From: a virus
Reading direction: 5' to 3' (one strand)
DNA length: 34,206 nucleotides
IMG/VR virus record: IMGVR_UViG_3300047552_001772
Coordinates: 1-34,206 of that record
Below the pieces are notes generated by a model, which had not been told where the DNA came from, did no database searches, and saw only the letters and a list, made by a program, of their open reading frames with translations. Below are positions 1 through 7,245 of the stretch, in pieces. Every line of letters starts with the position of its first letter. Within the stretch, counting starts at the first letter, position 1. The position numbers and the translations under genes were made by a program.

Positions 1-1
1 C

Positions 2-778
2 CAGGCAGTCAAGACTCACTGTAGCCTAATGCGTACTACGAAGGCACGCAGCGAGCGTCAGGGCTACCTATCGCAGAAAGATACTTATCTAAACTGTAAG
101 ACAGCGGCTCAGACTCTTGCTGACGCAGGCTCACAGCTCCTAATTCAGGACATCAAGCAGAATGACTCTGATGGCGTCATCAAGTGGTTCCAGCCTTGGG
201 CTCTAGCGTGTCTAGTCGCTGGCGCACGTGGTGGTTCACCTGTCGGTCTCCCCATGACCAACAAGTACCTCAACTGCTCAGGTATTCGTCAGACAGGTCA
301 GCTTCTAAGTGTGGCTGATGCGGACATCGTCGAAGATTTCAATCCTGATACTCAGTATGAGGATGCAATTCGCAACGGCATCACCTTCCTTGAACATCCA
401 CAGAGCGGCGGTTTCCGAGTTGTTGTGGACAATACCACCTATGGACGCGACGGGAACTGGGTATACAACCGAGCACACGTTCTTTATGCTGCCGACGTTC
501 TTGAGTATGACTTCCGTACTCAACTACAGAGCATCTACGTCGGTGTTAAGAACACTGTTGCGGCTGCTGAAGTTGCTCAGACTTGCGAGAGCATTCTAGC
601 AACTTACTTGGCGCAAGGCTTGACGGTCTCAACGCCGGATGCGAAGCAGGGATATAAGCAGCTGACAGTCCAGATCAATGGCAACACCATCGATATCAAT
701 GTCACTGTTAAGCTAGTTGAAGGCATCGACTTCGTCCTCTCAACTCTAAACCTACAGCGCGCAACCTCAACAATCTAA
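2..778 (+). CDS. Contractile tail sheath protein, C-terminal part (5' end outside window)
   Basis: The frame is open to the left edge, so only the last 258 or so residues are visible; an internal ATG at 29 is probably not the real start. The sheath is the contractile outer cylinder of myovirus tails. The call rests on the C-terminal domain: a segment reading GRDGNWVYNRAHVLYAADVL, then a DFRTQLQSIYVG stretch, then a beta-rich tail ending in NLQRATSTI. Sheath proteins usually end with a compact, conserved domain of this kind, in which an aromatic 'WxYNRxHVLYxADVL' strand precedes the sheath-to-sheath contact arms. The next structural gene on this strand is the tube, the expected neighbour of a sheath. 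A strong hairpin terminator follows 20 nt after the stop. The sheath role is likely; the N-terminal domains cannot be assessed. Confidence 0.8.
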   Translation, partial: QAVKTHCSLMRTTKARSERQGYLSQKDTYLNCKTAAQTLADAGSQLLIQDIKQNDSDGVIKWFQPWALACLVAGARGGSPVGLPMTNKYLNCSGIRQTGQLLSVADADIVEDFNPDTQYEDAIRNGITFLEHPQSGGFRVVVDNTTYGRDGNWVYNRAHVLYAADVLEYDFRTQLQSIYVGVKNTVAAAEVAQTCESILATYLAQGLTVSTPDAKQGYKQLTVQINGNTIDINVTVKLVEGIDFVLSTLNLQRATSTI

Positions 779-797
779 TTAGATAAGACGTTAAATT

Positions 798-838
798 AAG
801 AAAGCTCCCTAGATTAATTTCTAGGGAGCTTTCTTTTT
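798..838. terminator. Bidirectional rho-independent terminator between sheath gene and antisense gene
   Basis: A perfect 15-bp stem (798-812 with 821-835) has an 8-nt loop and is followed on the plus strand by a T run at 834-838. The stem core is AAAGCTCCCTAG and its complement. It ends 1 nt from the stop codon of the minus-strand gene (837-839), so convergent transcripts from both sides would end here. Confidence 0.88.
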
Positions 839-1139
839 AGAAATACCAAGATTTCCACTCTACGTTATAGAGTCTTTTATATCTTGAGGGGTCATTCAAC
901 ATATCCATAATTGGAAAGTCTTCTATTTGTCGGTTATAGTGCTCAATAATTTTTGATGACAAAAGCTTATATATAACCCTTGGCTGATCCTGAATAGAAA
1001 CAGCAGAAACAAGAATTTCTTGTAAGCTAATATTAAATATGATTGGTCCCATCTCTATTGGAGCTATGATTTTCACAGAGAAATTCTCGGCCACATGATC
1101 TGAAAAAACTCTAACCATTTCAGCTTCAATAGAATCCAT
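837..1139 (-). CDS. Hypothetical protein, antisense gene inside the tail operon
   Basis: A 100-residue protein with no family I recognise. It is soluble-looking, with a mixed alpha/beta pattern, a hydrophobic central stretch (about residues 22-60) and a charged, aromatic C-terminus (YNVEWKSWYF); there is no signal peptide or membrane segment. It lies opposite to all neighbouring genes, between sheath and tube. Two features suggest it is real: a minus-strand TACAAT -10 box ends 8 nt before its ATG, matching the spacing at several other starts here, and the shared bidirectional terminator begins 1 nt after its stop. There is no convincing SD, as expected if the mRNA is leaderless. It may be a moron-type accessory gene. 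Function unknown. Confidence 0.6.
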   Translation of the reverse strand: MDSIEAEMVRVFSDHVAENFSVKIIAPIEMGPIIFNISLQEILVSAVSIQDQPRVIYKLLSSKIIEHYNRQIEDFPIMDMLNDPSRYKRLYNVEWKSWYF

Positions 1140-1147
1140 ATGAATTT

Positions 1148-1153
1148 ATTGTA
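1148..1153 (-). promoter_or_regulatory. -10 box for the antisense gene, leaderless spacing
   Basis: The minus strand reads TACAAT here and the hexamer ends 8 nt before the ATG at 1139. No SD lies between, so initiation would fall at or next to the start codon. No convincing -35 box is visible. Confidence 0.45.
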
Positions 1154-1176
1154 CAGATATTTAATCTTTGATGTGT

Positions 1177-1228
1177 TATAGTGGAAATGTAGTTAAATTC
1201 ACGGTAATGGGAACCGAACCCTAGGAGA
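1177..1228 (+). promoter_or_regulatory. Promoter, leader and SD of the tail tube gene
   Basis: A TATAGT -10-like hexamer at 1177-1182 would give a leader of about 48 nt. The leader ends with a strong SD, AGGAGA (1223-1228), 9 nt before the ATG at 1238. Unlike the leaderless-type starts nearby, this leader fits a gene that must be made in high copy. Confidence 0.5.
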
Positions 1229-1237
1229 AATATTTTT

Positions 1238-1789
1238 ATGGCAGGCAAAGTACCTAGCTTCGTAACGGGAGCTACAGCAAAGATTAAAGCAGGCGGACTT
1301 ACGTTCGCTTACGCACAGGATGTTAGTTATCGAGTCAACGTAGATACGATTCCGGTTGAGACTATGGGTCGCTACGAAGCGGTGTCAAATGAGCCCGTAA
1401 ATTACAGTGTTGCTGGCGAACTATCAGTTGTTCGATACACAGCGATAGCACAGACTAACGGCATGCCTGGTGCAGCGGCAGGTGGTAACGGTTTAGGCAA
1501 TGCAAACTGGCTTACTGGCGGTAAGGGTTCCGATGAATTTAACCCCGGCAACCTAATTACATCACAGACTTGGGATCTAGCTGTATTTCAGAAGGTCACA
1601 AGTGGTTACAACACTCCTGTCAGTGATGCGAAGCAAGTAATTACTATTACTGATTGCCGTTTTAACAACAAGGGTGCTGGTCTAAACAAGCGCGGCATTC
1701 TTGTTGATCGTCTATCCTTCGTCGGCATTCTCGCGAGCGATGACAGCTTCACCGCAACCAACTCAGGTGATGCGGATCTATCACAGTAA
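1238..1789 (+). CDS. Tail tube protein (first of three tube-fold paralogs)
   Basis: The 183-residue product is the likely major tail tube subunit, which stacks in rings inside the sheath and forms the DNA conduit. It begins MAGKVPSFVTGATAKIKAGG, passes through a beta-rich segment (YAQDVSYRV, then VAGELSVVRY) and ends with a LNKRGILVDRLSFVGILASD strand. The next gene's product shares this layout (TGATAKI near the N-terminus, FQKV in the middle, GLNKR near the C-terminus). It follows the sheath, is the shortest of the three paralogs, and has the strongest SD of the three plus its own terminator, all consistent with a high-copy structural subunit. The terminator isolates it from downstream genes. 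Whether it or the next gene is the main tube subunit is inferred from expression signals. Confidence 0.75.
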   Translation: MAGKVPSFVTGATAKIKAGGLTFAYAQDVSYRVNVDTIPVETMGRYEAVSNEPVNYSVAGELSVVRYTAIAQTNGMPGAAAGGNGLGNANWLTGGKGSDEFNPGNLITSQTWDLAVFQKVTSGYNTPVSDAKQVITITDCRFNNKGAGLNKRGILVDRLSFVGILASDDSFTATNSGDADLSQ

Positions 1790-1812
1790 ATTTTAAGTTG
1801 TTCGAGAAGGAG

Positions 1813-1844
1813 AAGCTCCACTAAGATTTTTAGTGGAGCTTTTT
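1813..1844 (+). terminator. Rho-independent terminator after the tail tube gene
   Basis: An 11-bp perfect stem (AAGCTCCACTA at 1813-1823 with 1831-1841) has a 7-nt loop and runs into a T tract at 1840-1844, 24 nt after the tube stop. It would also stop antisense transcripts started from the palindromic -10 element just downstream. Confidence 0.85.
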
Positions 1845-1861
1845 CGTTGTCGAATCATTTA

Positions 1862-1875
1862 TACATTATAATGTA
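1862..1875. promoter_or_regulatory. Perfectly palindromic -10 element before the second tube-like gene
   Basis: TACATTATAATGTA is an exact 14-bp palindrome. It carries TATAAT on the plus strand (1867-1872), ending 9 nt before the ATG at 1882, and the same hexamer on the minus strand. No SD lies between the box and the ATG. Plus-strand transcripts would be leaderless or nearly so; minus-strand transcripts would run straight into the terminator at 1813-1844. Confidence 0.55.
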
Positions 1876-1881
1876 ATTACT

Positions 1882-2556
1882 ATGGCTGGAATTAAACCAA
1901 CTTTTCTCACAGGTGCTACGGCAAAGATTCGTCTGAATGGTAAAACATTAGCGTTTTGCCAGGATTTTAGCTGCTCTGTTCAGATATTAACAAAGACACC
2001 AAAAGTATTAGGAAAGTACGAAGGTGATTCGGTCGAACCTCTTAGCTATATGGTAAGTGGAAGTTTTACTGTTATTAGATATGTGAAAGGTATCAGAGAC
2101 GTTCTTGGATTTCGTGCTCCCAATGGCTTAGCACAGAATGATGCCGGTAACGGAGTTGGTAACTGGGGCACACAATGGGGCGGAAAAGAAGGAGATATAT
2201 TTGCTCGTAATGGCTTTGGTAATGATGGTCGAGCACATGAAGCTTTAGATCCTAGCAAGTTCGGCTCTGGCACCACTTTTGATATCCAGATTTTTCAAAA
2301 AGTAGCCAAAAACTCTAATCGTACAATAAATGAAAATCCTCTTACCGCAGTGACAGAGGCGCTATCTGGTTCTGCGAATCTTGGTCCAGGTAGTGGACCA
2401 GATGTAGATTATCTGGGTGTACTAAATATCCGAAATGCTCGTATTACACAAGCTGATTTTGGTCTAAATAAGCGTTCTCTTGCGTCTGAACGTTTTAACT
2501 TTGTAGCACTTTACGTTGATGGCGACGGCTTTGTAGCCAATGCGAGTGGCACCTAA
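1882..2556 (+). CDS. Tail tube-like protein, second paralog
   Basis: A 224-residue paralog of the preceding tube protein. It shares the N-terminal MAGxxPxFxTGATAKI pattern, the CQDFSCSV strand, the YMVSGSFTVIRY strand, the TFDIQIFQKV strand and the C-terminal DFGLNKRSLASERFNFVAL segment. It is longer because of a Gly/Asn-rich insertion at about residues 75-130 and a loop near 155-175. It could be a tube cap, a tube initiator or a minor tube variant. The start is the ATG 9 nt after a TATAAT box; there is no SD. Its stop overlaps the next start (TAATG), so the two genes are probably translationally coupled. Homology to the first tube protein is clear by eye; the specific role is inferred. Confidence 0.65.
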   Translation: MAGIKPTFLTGATAKIRLNGKTLAFCQDFSCSVQILTKTPKVLGKYEGDSVEPLSYMVSGSFTVIRYVKGIRDVLGFRAPNGLAQNDAGNGVGNWGTQWGGKEGDIFARNGFGNDGRAHEALDPSKFGSGTTFDIQIFQKVAKNSNRTINENPLTAVTEALSGSANLGPGSGPDVDYLGVLNIRNARITQADFGLNKRSLASERFNFVALYVDGDGFVANASGT

Positions 2557-3185
2557 TGACAACTGGATTCCAAAACGTTCCTGACGTTGGTCAGCAACTT
2601 ACAGATAACGTGCTTGAAGGAAACCTGGGCGGAATTTTCTCGACTCGTCCGAGTGCGAAATATTTATCTGGAGCTAGATGTATCTTAAAGATCAATAATA
2701 GACCAGTTGGTTTTGCATTTGCCGTTCAGTGGCGAATAGATACATTGTACGCGGAAATTAATGCCGTCGACAATCCTCTGCCAGAAGAACTTGTACCGAA
2801 AGCAATAAAAGTCTCTGGTTCTATTTCTGCTCTTCACATTCCTGGACAAGGTGCTGGTGTACAACTCTGGCAGCCAGATGTTTTAAGTTTCTTGTTTCAC
2901 CAATATCTAACTATTGAAGTAAGAGATAGGACTACTGGTTCACTTTTATTTTTAGCGACAAAGGCAGTTATTACTAGTCGTCAAGAAGATATACGAGTAG
3001 ATGACTTAGCTCAAGTTAGTTTGAACTTTCAAGCTATTGGCTATCAGGATGAGAAGGTTCCCGCTGTTCCTGAAAAATCTCTTACTCAGAGTAGTGCAAC
3101 ATCACTAAACAATGGCGATATAAACACTGAGCCTAAAGAAGACATCAATTCAGCATCAAGGTTGATTACAGGTCTCTTAGGTTAA
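2556..3185 (+). CDS. Tail tube-fold structural protein, third and most divergent paralog
   Basis: A 209-residue protein. From about residue 38 it follows the tube layout: SGARCILKINNRPVGFAFAV matches the TGATAKIxxNGxxxAFxQD strand pair of the upstream protein, IKVSGSISAL matches its MVSGSFTVI strand, and LAQVSLNFQAIGYQDE matches the closing strand. An N-terminal extension of about 37 residues and a polar C-terminal tail (from about 165) are extra. It may be a tube terminator, a tube-to-baseplate adaptor or a minor ring. It starts on the overlapping TAATG, so it is probably co-translated with the previous gene. The tube-like fold is moderately certain; the role is not known. Confidence 0.55.
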   Translation: MTTGFQNVPDVGQQLTDNVLEGNLGGIFSTRPSAKYLSGARCILKINNRPVGFAFAVQWRIDTLYAEINAVDNPLPEELVPKAIKVSGSISALHIPGQGAGVQLWQPDVLSFLFHQYLTIEVRDRTTGSLLFLATKAVITSRQEDIRVDDLAQVSLNFQAIGYQDEKVPAVPEKSLTQSSATSLNNGDINTEPKEDINSASRLITGLLG

Positions 3186-3220
3186 TTAAGTATAATAACT
3201 TTAGTATACATATTTTGGAG
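3186..3220 (+). promoter_or_regulatory. Promoter and SD for the tail assembly chaperone genes
   Basis: TTAAGTATAATA (3186-3197) contains TATAAT at 3191-3196 and is identical over 12 nt to the divergent promoter at 32057-32068. A TTGGAG SD (3215-3220) lies 5 nt before the ATG at 3226. The expected start near 3203 gives a short leader of about 23 nt. Confidence 0.5.
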
Positions 3221-3225
3221 ATAAA

Positions 3226-3615
3226 ATGGATCTACCATCGACAGAGACAGTTTTTGATTTTGAATTTACTAGTGATCTTGGCAGGAAGTATGACGGCCGT
3301 TTCACTGTTCGTTGTTTGCTCAATATGAAGCAGAAACACCTGTTGGAGCTAGAGAAGACTCGTCTCCTGGGTAGTTACACGAATCCGACAGATGAGCTTG
3401 CCGGGATCGCAGTAATTCTAGCAAATCTTCGCAATCGAATTATCGATGGTCCTCCATGGTGGGTACAAAGCGATGGTGGATATGAAATTTCTGATATCGA
3501 TACACTGACAGCGCTTTATAATAAGGTTCTAACTGCGGAGACGGAATGGCGCAACAAGCTAAAAGAGAAGACCAAGAAGCTTCCGGAGACGAGCCCAACG
3601 TCGTCGAATGTATAA
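3226..3615 (+). CDS. Tail assembly chaperone, first frame (G-like)
   Basis: A 129-residue protein directly before the tape measure region, the standard place for the tail assembly chaperones that hold the tape measure while the tube polymerises around it. It starts with a beta-like segment (VFDFEFTSDLGRKYDGRFTV), then a helical, charged middle (KQKHLLELEKTRLLG), then a helical tail (TALYNKVLTAETEWRNKLKE) ending in a Ser/Pro-rich stretch. A second open frame in -1 overlaps its last 90 nt, the arrangement seen in lambda G and G-T, where a fraction of ribosomes shift to make a fusion. The identification comes from position, size and the overlapping frame, supported by the downstream frame's sequence. 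Confidence 0.65.
   Translation: MDLPSTETVFDFEFTSDLGRKYDGRFTVRCLLNMKQKHLLELEKTRLLGSYTNPTDELAGIAVILANLRNRIIDGPPWWVQSDGGYEISDIDTLTALYNKVLTAETEWRNKLKEKTKKLPETSPTSSNV
3525..3615 (+). other. Overlap of chaperone frames; candidate -1 programmed frameshift region
   Basis: The -1 frame opens after a TAA at 3522-3524 and the zero frame stops at 3613-3615, so a shift must occur between. The best candidate is the zero-frame run AAG CTA AAA GAG at 3556-3567, where a tRNA on AAA can re-pair with AAA one base back. This is not a canonical X XXY YYZ heptamer, because the P-site codon CTA does not re-pair well with GCT. Independent initiation at the ATG at 3546, with GGAG at 3537-3540, is an alternative. Confidence 0.4.
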
Positions 3616-4037
3616 AAGCTATAGCGGCTTATAACGCTAGAGCCGACATTACTACAGAGCACCAAATGACTCTTTTCTTAAAGAGTTGGTGGTCTAATAC
3701 TTATAATCGACCCTTAAAAGATCCGCTCCTCGAGAGTTATACACTCGAGGAATTGTTGTATGAATTCTATGACAAGTTGGAACGTCAGAAGGCCATCGAA
3801 GAGAGAACCGTCAAAGAAACCGAGAAAGCAGAAGAAGTCAAAGAAAAAGAAGTGCTTGATTGGGCCGAAGCAGAAGAAAAGAAAGAGCTTGAAGAGATGC
3901 GAAAGGCTGCTGAAAAGGTCAGTGATCCAACCAAAGATCCTGAGAACATTAAGTGGATGGAACAACAATTAGAAGCAGCTAGACACATTCATGGTGAGAC
4001 TTTTGGCGAAGACATTGAAGTTAATTTTGATGAATAA
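3546..4037 (+). CDS. Tail assembly chaperone, second frame (T-like), -1 frame
   Basis: A 163-residue product if it starts at the ATG at 3546; the frame is open from 3525, so it may be made only as a fusion. Residues 40-78 carry the segment WWSNTYNRPLKDPLLESYTL followed by EELLYEFYDKLER, a pattern I associate with tail assembly chaperones of large myoviruses. The second half (about 80-125) is a long Glu/Lys-rich helix, probably a coiled coil, in keeping with a protein that binds the helical tape measure. The tape measure gene follows after 73 nt. GGAG at 3537-3540, 5 nt before the ATG, would allow separate initiation. Chaperone role likely; mode of expression unresolved. Confidence 0.7.
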   Translation: MAQQAKREDQEASGDEPNVVECIKAIAAYNARADITTEHQMTLFLKSWWSNTYNRPLKDPLLESYTLEELLYEFYDKLERQKAIEERTVKETEKAEEVKEKEVLDWAEAEEKKELEEMRKAAEKVSDPTKDPENIKWMEQQLEAARHIHGETFGEDIEVNFDE

Positions 4038-4062
4038 AAAGTCTTAATAAGTCAGATAATGC

Positions 4063-4104
4063 TACAATAGAAGCTATTGAAGGCTGTTTCAATAGAACTG
4101 AGGA
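4063..4104 (+). promoter_or_regulatory. Promoter, leader hairpin and SD of the tape measure gene
   Basis: TACAAT at 4063-4068 is a -10 candidate. CAATAG (4065-4070), CTATTG (4074-4079) and CAATAG again (4090-4095) can form two alternative hairpins; the downstream one has an 8-bp stem (4074-4081 with 4088-4095) and a 6-nt loop. The SD GAGGA (4100-4104) lies 6 nt before the ATG at 4111 and just outside the stem. Confidence 0.4.
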
Positions 4105-4110
4105 TGAGCT

Positions 4111-7100
4111 ATGGCTGTTAATAAAAAGGGTGGCAGCGTCAACACATCGTTGTCTGATTTTGATGACTTCGGGTTAGCCGATATCGGTCGATTAGAAGAG
4201 TTGTATGAGCAAGAGCCGATTGCTGTTCGCGAACTACGACGTCGGGCCACCAACCTACATGAACAGCGCGAGGCGATGGATGAGCTCATAAGGCAACAGC
4301 CAGCAGTGGCCAAGACTCCTGAATATCGGACCTCTCTAAAGCAAAATCGAAAAGATCTCGCGGGAGTATCAAACCGTCTTCGCATTAATAAGACTGCTAC
4401 CAGAGAACGATTAAATACACAGGCAGTCAATATCATCGGCCGCGGGTTTTCAGAAACCTCTATTGGTTCATATGTAAATGAGAACATAAACTCTTTAGAA
4501 GCTCAATCTGGAGGCATGCAACTTGCAAATCAGGGTTGGAAATCTCTCGCCGAGCAGAAGTCCGGGATCTTAAATCAGATGCAAGGGTTGCGGCAAGAGT
4601 CAATGCAAGCCGCAGGTAGCTATCTTCAGGGGCATGGTGTTAATGCCAGTGCGGCTTTAACTATTCAAGACAATGCGGGGAAGATGAAGGAGTTGGCCAA
4701 TCAGCTCATTCCTATTACTGTCGCTATGCAACAACTTAAGACAGTAGGTCACGATCCCCTGAGTAAGCAGAGAGAACTACTTCACTCGGGCGATAAGGCT
4801 GCTGGCCTACTCTCTTACAATAAACTTGAAGATGAGATGCGATCTGGCAAGGGTCTTGGAGCACTTTCGCAGCAAGATCTTCGCAAGAAAGAAACAGAAG
4901 CAGCTGAAAAACTTGTTAGAGCACTTGACGCTCTTCGTGATTCTGCCGGCAAGACGAAAGAAGAACTAGAGGCACTTAACAAGAACGCTGAAGAAGCAGC
5001 ACAAGAATTTGAAGATATGTCTGAGGCCGCTAAGATGGGAGGCGGTGGAGGTGGAGCGAGCAAGTTACAAATAGGGTCGATCATCACAAGCGCTGTAGCT
5101 CAAGCAGCAAACATTGTTAGCAATGCTATTCAGGTCATAGGTATCGAACAGCCGATGAGAAACGTGGGCAATATTGCTGGTTTTGCTAATATAGAAAATC
5201 AGAAATATGACATGTGGACAAGTGCTGTAGCCGGCAACATGACCGATCGGTTGAATCTAGCGGGTTGGGCAGAAGCCGAGAATTTCGGCAGTGTAATGGC
5301 CAGTAGAGCAAATAAGGCTGTCATTGCGCGTGAAATCGGTTATGGTGCTGGAACTCTAGCAGCAGGTCTTCAAGGAGCTGACGTGCTGGCCTCAGCAGTT
5401 CAAGGTACGGGTGCTAGTAAGCTGGGCATCAAGGATGCAAATACTGTTCAGCAAGTAGCTGGTGCCACTATAGCCGTAGTAGAAAACGCGGCCGGTCTTA
5501 TTGCCACTGATCAAGATAGAGCTCAGAAGATATCAGAAAGTGAGGCAAAGAGAGCTGGCATCGAAAATATGATGAATGCGGTTAAGCAACTCAACCATGT
5601 TCCTGGATACCAATTACAGCAATACCGTGATTACGCAATGGGACTGCAGGGTAGCGCTATAGGCATGGGAGAAGCGGGAGCTGGATTTCTTAATAAAGCG
5701 GCTGGCACTGGCTTTATGGATCGCATGATAAAAGTTGGTGTTGGCATGGATGAAGTTGCTAAGATGTCTCAATTTGGTGTTGAGAACATGGGCTCAACAT
5801 TTGACGTCGATCAAGTGGTTCGCGCCAAGCATTTTGAAAATCAAGGATATGGATCTATTCAAGCCAATATGCAGCGACAAGCAATGCTTGCAGTAGGCGG
5901 AAGTCAAAATCCATCACAATCATACGAGAAGATATTAGAGAGAGCAGTTGGCTCTGGGCTCAGTAACGCAAAAGTATTAACTATGATTGCTGAAAATACA
6001 GGTCAGATGGCGGAACAAGCATATAGTGTTGGTGCTCAAGGCGATCTAACAGAAACAATAAGCAAATTGATCATCGGAGCTGTAAATAAGGACAATCCTA
6101 ATAAGGAGTACGCTTATAAGACAGCCGCTGATACCTTTAAGAAGGAAGAGCAGTGGAAGACAAATACCAGTGCGAGTCTATTCGGGATGATCAACGTCGA
6201 TCGAATGACACGCAGTCTCAATGTCGATTCTATTACCGCACTAAGAATGACAGAAGAGTCTTCCGTGCAGATGAATGATTGGCGTCAGCGCTTACTCAAA
6301 GATCCAAGTCAAAAAGCAAAAATTATGAATGAAGCGCTAAATAAAGGTATGGATTGGCGCGAGAACGAACTTTTTAATGCGGATCCGAATAAGTTTTTTG
6401 AGACAGTATTAGAAAATCGTACGATGGGACAGTTGGAACGCGGCGGAAAAGGTACTCAATTTAATGCGGTACAGGCAGCCTCTAAATTAAAAAATTGGGC
6501 CGGAAGCGATGGAGCAAGAAGGAAGGCGGTTTTGATGGGAGAAGACTTAGAAGCATTAGGTGCCTCTAAAGACATTATTGATGCTAAGCTTGCTCTAGCT
6601 CGAACTTTCACAATAGGCGGTCAAGACAATCCATATGCCGTGATGGCTGACATTGGTACACAATGGGGATGGAGTGAAGCTGAAGTAGCAAAAATGGCGG
6701 CTGAGGGAGAACAGCAGAAAAACGTGGTAGGAGATAATCAAAGAGAGAAAATCCGTGGAGAGAGAAATAGGACTAAGGCGGCACAAGCGGCTGTAAAAAT
6801 TCTCGGTGCGGACGCATCGGGAGCGGCTGGTATTGGAGCTGTCACAGCGTCTGGCGATGTTGCTGAGAAGGTATTCGGTGACAATCCTCAACAACAATTC
6901 ACTGGCGCGGCGGCGCGGTCCGCGGCCGATTTAGGCGCTTCAGCAACACAACTAAATTCAGCCTCAGGTAAACTCTTAGAAGCAGCTAATAAACTTATAA
7001 GCACTTCTGGATTGCCGGGAGCAAGTACAACTCAAGTTGAAAAATACTTCGATAGAATATCATCGGGTTTCGATGACCTAAAGGGTACATTAGATAAGAT

Positions 7101-7245
7101 CAAAGATGTATTGGGCAGCAAACCAGGAGAGCGTCAGCCTTTTGATCCCATAAAACCTGGAGAATCGGGACGTCAGGCTTTAAAGACTCTAATGGAGTTG
7201 TTTGACAAGCAAAAGTTAAATGATGGATCCGGCGACCCAGGATAA
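4111..7245 (+). CDS. Tail tape measure protein
   Basis: This 1044-residue protein is the longest, most helical one between the chaperones and the baseplate hub. Tape measure proteins fill the tube lumen and set tail length. The first 310 residues are charged and coiled-coil-like (LEELYEQEPIAVRELRRRAT, KLVRALDALRDSAGKTKEEL). A hinge of six glycines lies near residue 310, followed by an Ala/Gly/Ile-rich hydrophobic region (about 320-470: IITSAVAQAANIVSNAIQVI, GYGAGTLAAGLQGADVLASA), then another helical, charged half ending in a Pro/Gly-rich tail. Hydrophobic central segments are usual and may act at the host membrane. I see no lytic transglycosylase or peptidase motif. At about 0.15 nm per residue it predicts a tail near 155 nm. 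Confidence 0.85.
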   Translation: MAVNKKGGSVNTSLSDFDDFGLADIGRLEELYEQEPIAVRELRRRATNLHEQREAMDELIRQQPAVAKTPEYRTSLKQNRKDLAGVSNRLRINKTATRERLNTQAVNIIGRGFSETSIGSYVNENINSLEAQSGGMQLANQGWKSLAEQKSGILNQMQGLRQESMQAAGSYLQGHGVNASAALTIQDNAGKMKELANQLIPITVAMQQLKTVGHDPLSKQRELLHSGDKAAGLLSYNKLEDEMRSGKGLGALSQQDLRKKETEAAEKLVRALDALRDSAGKTKEELEALNKNAEEAAQEFEDMSEAAKMGGGGGGASKLQIGSIITSAVAQAANIVSNAIQVIGIEQPMRNVGNIAGFANIENQKYDMWTSAVAGNMTDRLNLAGWAEAENFGSVMASRANKAVIAREIGYGAGTLAAGLQGADVLASAVQGTGASKLGIKDANTVQQVAGATIAVVENAAGLIATDQDRAQKISESEAKRAGIENMMNAVKQLNHVPGYQLQQYRDYAMGLQGSAIGMGEAGAGFLNKAAGTGFMDRMIKVGVGMDEVAKMSQFGVENMGSTFDVDQVVRAKHFENQGYGSIQANMQRQAMLAVGGSQNPSQSYEKILERAVGSGLSNAKVLTMIAENTGQMAEQAYSVGAQGDLTETISKLIIGAVNKDNPNKEYAYKTAADTFKKEEQWKTNTSASLFGMINVDRMTRSLNVDSITALRMTEESSVQMNDWRQRLLKDPSQKAKIMNEALNKGMDWRENELFNADPNKFFETVLENRTMGQLERGGKGTQFNAVQAASKLKNWAGSDGARRKAVLMGEDLEALGASKDIIDAKLALARTFTIGGQDNPYAVMADIGTQWGWSEAEVAKMAAEGEQQKNVVGDNQREKIRGERNRTKAAQAAVKILGADASGAAGIGAVTASGDVAEKVFGDNPQQQFTGAAARSAADLGASATQLNSASGKLLEAANKLISTSGLPGASTTQVEKYFDRISSGFDDLKGTLDKIKDVLGSKPGERQPFDPIKPGESGRQALKTLMELFDKQKLNDGSGDPG

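Noticed and set aside
4089-4487. 132-residue minus-strand frame over the tape measure start
   Set aside because: Arg/Ser-rich shadow of a helical plus-strand region and would cross the tape measure leader and SD.
5038-5055. Glycine codon run in the tape measure as a simple repeat
   Set aside because: Only six codons; it is a normal hinge-type low-complexity stretch rather than a mobile or unstable repeat.
4815-5087. Open frame on the minus strand inside the tape measure gene
   Set aside because: It is Ser-rich with no SD and lies opposite a coiled-coil, Ala/Glu-rich coding region, which commonly yields spurious antisense frames.
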